Below, in pieces: positions 58,665-64,000 of a stretch of DNA of 64,000 nt. The position numbers and the translations under genes are program-made. A model generated the notes under the pieces. That model was given only the letters and a program-made list of their open reading frames with translations. It did no database searches and had not been told where the DNA came from. Every line of letters starts with the position of its first letter. Within the stretch, counting starts at the first letter, position 1. Source of the stretch: Tricholoma matsutake (Eukaryota; Basidiomycota; Agaricomycetes; Agaricales; Tricholomataceae); NCBI GenBank assembly GCA_026075535.2, contig AP026540.1:186001-250000 (forward strand), in the 5' to 3' direction.

Positions 58665-60354
58665 ATGACACTGTCTGAGGATGATGGGACCATGATTGCA
58701 GATGTCCTTGCTGAGGTCCCCTCAGGTATGATCTTTATTGCTTGTCACCATCAGTTGTCCTGGCTTATGCACGGAGGTGGTTTACAGCTCAAAAGTGGAT
58801 CATCACAAATCCTACTGAACTTGCAAAGAAAGCAAAGCAGAAACAATACTGAGAGAATGCAAAATGGAAGAAACTGGCAGCAAAGGCAGCAGGATCCAGC
58901 AATGTGGTTGGGACCTCCAGTAAACAGACCCTTGACAACTCCGATAGTGATGCTTGTGATGAAAATGACACTCTCGCCCCCAAACAAAAGAAGCCTGCAC
59001 CTGACATCAATAGTGAATCTGACACAACTCTGGCCATTGACATTACAGCATATATCCACGTTTTGTGACCGCTCGCACCACCAACAGTCAAGAATCAGGG
59101 TGGCAAGAAACCCAAGGAAGAGTATATCCAGCATGGACCCTTTTGATTCATCTCTGACATCACTTATGGAGAGTTTTTGGATGCCATCGCCAAATCCCTG
59201 CCATGCCCTTCTGCTGAGTATGTTGTTGCTTCAAAGGTTACATGGAGGCCACAAAAGCCACTCAAGGCGCCTCTGTTACCTCTTAGTGGCACCATTGGCT
59301 TCTCAATTATGGTTGAGCAGACAGTGATGAAGAAGGCAGATGCCTGCATCATCATTTTGATGATGCTGGCTCCCACCAAACCAATGGAGGAGAAAGTCGT
59401 GAGCTATCCAATTATTTGTCCTTTGTTACTAGTATTACTCTCTAAATTGTCACACTCTAGTTTTGGTCCACAGATGAAATCCCTGCTGCTGTTGTCAATC
59501 AGGATTTCAACTATGAGGAACTCAATACTTTGCCCTCAACAGAGGAACATGTCCAGCAGCGAAAGGTATCTTGTTATCCATTTTCTGGCATGCCTCTGAT
59601 GCTTTCACAGATGACATTTGATCAAGCTCTTACGCCAAAGAGAATGCAGCTTGAAGAGCACTATCCTGAGAACAACAACTCACTATATCCCAACAAGCGG
59701 GTTTATACTGACATCAAGACAGGACATGCTTGGGAGTTGACGATGGGTAGACTCAATGTCTGGGCAGCACATTTGGTGAGTCTGGTCTCTATCAATGTTG
59801 TAGGCTAACATACATCAAAGGCTTGAGGATCAGCAACTCTCAAAAAGCCTCCGGCTGCCGCCGCCTTCGACGTGAATCAGAGAATCAAGGCCACACCTCC
59901 AAACGCTCTGCCGCCAAATGTTTTACAAGTTGCCGCTGCTCCTGTGGCCCCAGGAGCTACAGCGACACCAAGTATCACTGATCTATTTATGCTCCACATG
60001 CTACAGCAGTCCCAGTTTCTCGCTAATGGCCAGCCTCCTGCTTCTACTGCTACCGGGCCTCTCCTCCCTATCCAACGTACAACCTCTATCTCTGCCACCA
60101 CTGCCCTCTCGGCTCCCTCTTCCCCAAGCAAGCATTGTCGAGTGTCACTTGACAAATTCTTTGAATTTTATGAGATTGAGCAAGTAGATCGCAAACGTCT
60201 TTCAAAACTTGATTATCGCCCTGGTGATGCAATTGGAAACCTACCTGAGGCTGAGTGGCGCAAGGGTGCAGGCTTTTCAACACTGGCATGGGATCAAATG
60301 CTCAACATCAACCGCTGCTTCTTGAAAGATGTTCATAGCGGACTATGGTTGTAG
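58665..60354 (+). pseudogene. Hypothetical gene with C-terminal SAM-like region
   Basis: Starts at ATG 58665 (MTLSEDDGTMIADVL) with an intron at EVPS|GTATGA. Later segments read WIITNPTELAKKAKQKQ, an Asp/Lys-rich block, ITAYIHV, a GGKKPKEEYIQHGPF block, SDITYGEFLDAIAKSLPC and ASKVTWRPQKPLKAPLLPL, then EEHYPENNNSLYPNKRVYTDI with ELTMGRLNVWAAHLV. The last exon (to TAG at 60352) ends with VSLDKFFEFYEIEQVDRKRL ... PEAEWRKGAGFSTLAWDQML, whose hydrophobic pattern suggests a SAM-type helical bundle. TGA in KQKQY.ENAKW, HVL.PLAP and GPF.FISD replace Arg-type residues. A multi-copy fungal family of unknown role; divergent from KDZ-2. Confidence 0.6.
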
Positions 60355-60514
60355 ATTTCACTGTGGTATGGTGCTCTCTTGTAATGGAGTACTTATCCTT
60401 GTTCTTCTTGCCAACTCGGACTCCTTGATGTTGCTAGTGATGTTGCTATTGTACATTCTATGATTTCCAAGTCACTCTCTGCAACACTGTTTTATAGTAT
60501 GAATGAAGAAGTGT

Positions 60515-61596
60515 TCAATTGTCAACCATGTATCCAGCATGTCGAAACCATCCCTCAGCCATCTCAGCCATAATTACACTGCAAGCTTCAAGACGAGAAT
60601 TGGATCTTTGGCATCTCTAATTATCGCCCCATTGCATCTAAGGTATGCTTTCCCTAGTATATTCTGTAAGCTTTGGTGATAGGTTGTGAGTGTATGTGGC
60701 ACTTACAAATGCTAAAAGACTCTTTGATTAGGTTCAGATCCGGCGAATAAGGTGGCAAATATAACATGACACCTGTCAGTTATGTAAATTAGCCAATTCA
60801 ACTGTCAATACATCTAATTTCAATTACCTGAATCATTCAACACATCTTGAAGCATATCTGTATGATGGATTCGGCAGTTGTCCATGATGAGAATGCTGTG
60901 ATTGTCAGGATATGGATTCATCTGTGGGAGCTTGGGGGATCAAGGCTGAATGAGCAGATTGGGTAATGAAGCATATTGGATTGTACATACCACATCGTCC
61001 ACAATAAAATCAAAGAATGCGAAAGAGTTGAGGGATCCAGGAACAGAATTTCCAACTGGGGAGCACCCATATCTTCATGCGACATCATGTTCATTCTTGC
61101 TAGACTCGTCGACGGCTACAAACTTGCCTCTGGTGCCAGAAAAGTGGTTCTGAATGCAGTGGCGTGCAGCTCTGCGTTCTTTGTCCCTTTCCTTTGCTAT
61201 TTTGTGCAGGATCTTCCATGTGAGGCCAGCTTTGTTGAGATTGACCTGAAGGGCAGATATGGAGATGTCGATGTCATGATGGATGGCCAGGAACCACTGT
61301 AATTTGTTGAGATAAGTGTCAGTATGCTGCTCATACAGTTGTTTGACAGCGGTAAGAACAGCAAAAGTGATGATGCGAGGTCGACCACGAAGCGGTGAAG
61401 GTGGACATGTTGTAGAGCCAAACTCCTCAAGGATGTGCATCCAGCAATAGAGGCTAGCCTGGGAGACATTGAATGCCCAGCAGACCTCGGAACGATCCCA
61501 TCCAGCTTTCCAGAGCCGCAAGGCACACTCCTTGATATCAGGCCTGATGCGACGAAGAGCATCGAAAATTATATTCCATATTTGGTAATTACGCAA
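60515..61596 (-). pseudogene. Tc1/mariner-type transposase
   Basis: DDE transposase of a small cut-and-paste element. N-terminal helix-turn-helix (IKECALRLWKAGWDRSEVC then SQASLYCWMHILEEFG, a GRPR motif and TDTYLNKLQWFL), first catalytic D in FVAVDESSKNEHDVA (61100), second D in LIMDNCRIHHTDM (about 60880) and the last acidic residue in LPPYSPDLNLI (about 60745). The tail [14 protein letters not shown] ends at TGA 60515-60517. At least three short introns separate these parts. TGA at 61075-61077 follows HDVA, where Arg is typical, and a frameshift lies near 60600. The N-terminal start is uncertain. Confidence 0.82.
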
Positions 61597-61599
61597 AAC

Positions 61600-61913
61600 C
61601 CCCCAAAAAAAACAAACTCGTGATTCTCACAAGGGGTACTCGCCGGCAGATGCCGAGATGGTATGTGGGGAGGGGGGGGGTCCCTCACGCAACCTTATCC
61701 GAGTTTTGTAGTCTCGATTCACGCTCATCTCTGTATTGCCCTAGCTACATCACAATTGATCTCCAGACGTCCCTAGATTACTCCCACTGTAATCTAAGCG
61801 AAGTAGATCAGATAAATGGCGAAAAAGAAGAAGGTCCGTGTAACTTTTCCTTATCCGGCTCATCAGACATCAGTTCCAAGGGGTACTCGGCACTAGGAAT
61901 TGTAAGGGTATGT
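61600..61913. other. Spacer between Tc1 and TIR element
   Basis: Contains a poly-G run (61672-61680) and AT-poor unique sequence; no gene seen. The last eight bases GGGTATGT are the probable left target duplication of the next element. Confidence 0.4.
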
Positions 61914-62797
61914 TAGTCTCGTCCCCATCCGTTGTGGTGGACGGCCCGGTTCCCGGGCGGAGCTCTGTCGGGGAATCAAAATACGCTGCAGAAAGTCCAC
62001 CACAACGTCTGGTGCACTTACCTGCGTGACGCACCCATCGAGTCACAAAGTCATGAAACATCACGATATCAACAAGATCACGATCAACGTGACGCGTGTT
62101 TCAACAAGCGCCTGGCGTATCTACGGGCCCGTACTTCCTCATTTATCACTGTACTGCCTCATGGATCAAGATGCTGATCGAAAGCGACACGAGGCGCGTA
62201 AAACACTATCTCAAAATATCCTACAGAAAGCACGAGAGGAGGCAAGCAAGAAAGCGAAGTATGACTCTGTCAAGATGCGCGCTGACTTGTGCAAGCTCTT
62301 CTCAGAGCGAGAATCACGCTTTAGTCCTCGCGAATGGCAACTGGATGTGGCCGAAGCCTTGCTCTTAGGTATTGACACTGGTAATTGCAGGAACTGGTTC
62401 CGGGAAAACAATTCTGTTCATGTTGCCGCTTGTATTGAACCGCGAAAAGATGGTCCTGATCATCTCACCCCTCAAAGTATTGCAACGTGATCAGGTATGT
62501 CCTTCTGCAGTTTAAAAGCTAATAATAGATATCAACGTGCTATTCAGGCTCGTCGATTCAAGTCCGAATATTCTGCAGCGCGAGCCTCAGCGTCTGTAAA
62601 GATATCGGCCCAGCTGTCGTCCATTCAGATATGTCGCCAAAGAGTCGATAAGATCAGATAAGCATGTCACCGTGACATTGTGACTCGATGGGTGCGTCAC
62701 GGGGGTAAATGCACCAGACGTTGAGGTGGGAGTTCTGCACACATTTTTCACTCTCCGACAGAACTCCGATACACCTCAACGGATGGGGACGAGACTA
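61914..62797. mobile_element. 884 bp TIR element carrying a helicase gene fragment
   Basis: Termini are exact 21 bp inverted repeats starting TAGTCTCGTCCCCATCCGTT, with a second inverted block inside (TGGTGCA...G then TGACGCACCCATCGAGTCAC versus its complement at 62660-62730). Flanking octamers GGGTATGT and GGGTATAA agree at 6 of 8 positions, compatible with an 8 bp hAT-type duplication. The interior holds exons of a RecQ-like helicase gene and no transposase, so the element is non-autonomous. Confidence 0.75.
62164..62640 (+). pseudogene. Captured RecQ-like DEAD/DEAH helicase N-terminal fragment
   Basis: From ATG 62161-62163 (MDQDADRKRHEAR) the frame reads a Lys-rich helix, then FSPREWQLDVAEALLLGIDT, the Q-motif-like lead of RecQ helicases. 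One extra G at about 62380 shifts the frame; thereafter VIAGTGSGKTILFMLPLVLN (Walker A) and VLIISPLKVLQRDQ (motif Ia) follow. A GTATGT...TTCAG intron (62494-62548) joins to ARRFKSEYSAARASASVK. The sequence stops there at the element's subterminal repeat. The rest of the helicase is absent. The frameshift in the Walker A lead means no functional protein. Confidence 0.8.
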
Positions 62798-62805
62798 GGG
62801 TATAA

Positions 62806-62880
62806 GGCACACTCCCCCTCTTACCATAAATAGTAATAATTTAGTTATGTAATCACAAAAAATTTCCCCAGCCATCGTTT
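62806..62880. other. Short AT-rich spacer
   Basis: Begins after the TIR element's right flank GGGTATAA and leads to the 3' end of the last gene. Nothing else seen. Confidence 0.3.
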
Positions 62881-64000
62881 CTAAACTGCACGGTGCCTCT
62901 TTCCGACAGGAAACCCTGCATACATCGTCACAGAACCACCCACCAGCTTCCCTCTCAAGCAAACCACGACAGGCGAGGTGAAACTGTGACCTGAGTTAGT
63001 GATTGATTCAATGTGGTCAAGATGCACATACTCGTTGGTCACATCCTGGTCCATCGCAAGATATCGAGCCTGCCTTTGTAGTAAGCATGTCTTCACAGTC
63101 AGCACAAGGTGATGGATTAAAATCCCCGCTGGATGGCCACTTCTTTCGACAGCGTGTTGCACGAATAGGGCGGGATGAAGCACCCTCGTAATAGCTATTC
63201 TCATTCTCGGCTGCCCCGCCCGTTTCGAGCTCGCTGGTGGAGCAGTGGGGTAGAGAACAGACAGGAGACACTGCAAAGAACGAAACGGGTGTTGGAGATC
63301 GATGAGTCGATGCTGTGGGGTCCTGCTCAGATGAAGCAGGAGTCAGGGATCGACGAATCGAGGCACCGTCATTCTCAGATGAACCCTCAGTATCCGATTC
63401 TTCTGGACTGCGATAATCTCCCCTATTGCTAGAATACTGGTCCTCATCCTCTTCGTCTATAGGTAGAATGGTGCTATATAACAATCAGTGTCATGTGTTT
63501 CCTGATATAGAGGAAGTACAAACATACCTCAATGTGACGCGTGTACTATGGCTTTCCGAGATCTTCAGTAAGTTTTGGGTTGTCTTCTTTCTCTTCGTCT
63601 TCCGTGGCTTTGATAAGAATGCCGCCTTCATAAGAACAGACTCCTCATTGCTGATAGTATACAGATCTTGGTAGAGTGAGATGTCGCCACGATGAACATT
63701 TGCAATATGCGAGCAGATGTTGTATTTCCATATAGCGTCGGAAACCTTGGGGCACAGTGGGCATCGTATTGGGGTGTTGGTACAGGGTGACGTTTTCGAA
63801 AACTTGGCAGCATGTTTCAACGAGATCTTGTACAGATTTGGACACCGTGAGTTGACCATGTCAATTTGGTCGCCTGACTTTCCCCGTCGAACCAACCGGA
63901 TCGCGCACAACGAACCAAGATTGAGACAAAGCCCACAGGGATTATTAGCATCTTTCATCCGAGAGTCATGCAGAATGTGAGCGCCCATGTGCAGGAGTAG
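62881..64000 (-). CDS. Cys/His-rich protein gene, C-terminal part, runs off the window
   Basis: Minus-strand reading enters from the right edge with GAHILHDSRMKDANNPCGLCL, then a spaced Cys block (SPCTNTPIRCPLC ... YNICSHIANVHRGD), which looks like a zinc finger with C-x2-C and H-x4/5-H. A TLR|GTATGT donor at about 63530 joins after a 50 bp intron to an acidic Ser-rich region (DEEDEDQYSS). A basic ATRCRKKW block and a PHD-like start CADCEDML ... CDGPGCDQR follow, with another short intron near 63020. The stop is TAG at 62881-62883. The family is a fungal hypothetical protein with two zinc-binding modules; function unknown. Integrity of the last exon is uncertain. Confidence 0.5.

Overview
The window is eukaryotic and almost certainly from a filamentous basidiomycete (Agaricomycetes-like). 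The evidence is short GT-AG introns of about 45-60 bp, two KDZ (Kyakuja-Dileera-Zisupton) type transposases, three lineages of chromodomain Ty3/gypsy retrotransposons, BED/hAT and Tc1/mariner transposases, and several fungal multi-copy hypothetical families. It is a dense, nested transposon landscape. I see no rRNA, CRISPR or bacterial feature, and few genes look intact.

Layout. 1-2.8 kb: 3' half of a gypsy pol and its LTR. 3.3-4.9 kb: a two-part hypothetical gene on the minus strand. 5.5-22.85 kb: a large inverted-repeat element with ~0.9 kb arms that run into arrays of a ~148 bp satellite. It encloses a Cys-rich gene, a RING-like gene and two ATP-grasp-like genes. 22.86-28.1 kb: a chimeric gypsy pol built from two lineages, with a spliced antisense Zn(II)2Cys6-like gene ahead of its 3' LTR. 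28.4-30.9 kb: a Cys-rich gene relic and a ubiquitin fused to a PD-(D/E)XK nuclease-like domain (Crinkler-like architecture). 32.5-35.9 kb: a BED/hAT transposase relic hit by a hAT-type non-autonomous element, then palindrome-rich simple sequence. 35.9-46.2 kb: an unknown multi-exon gene, then a KDZ transposase split by a complete 6.5 kb LTR retrotransposon with 5 bp target duplications. 46.3-49.8 kb: a hAT transposase relic interrupted by a 469 bp foldback element carrying a tRNA-like sequence in each arm. 50.3-60.4 kb: a coiled-coil family gene, a KDZ transposase (with a 2 kb element inside one intron) and a SAM-like family gene. 60.5-64 kb: a Tc1/mariner gene, a TIR element that has captured part of a RecQ-like helicase gene, and the C-terminal part of a Cys-rich gene running off the right edge.

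The strongest global signal is mutational. Essentially every premature stop I could place is TGA, at positions where arginine CGA is expected. That fits CpG methylation and deamination of silenced repeats and not classical CpA-type RIP. Against this background, the uninterrupted ubiquitin-nuclease fusion, the antisense zinc-cluster gene and the RING-like gene stand out as possibly young or selected. Protein family calls come from motifs read by eye; no database search was possible.
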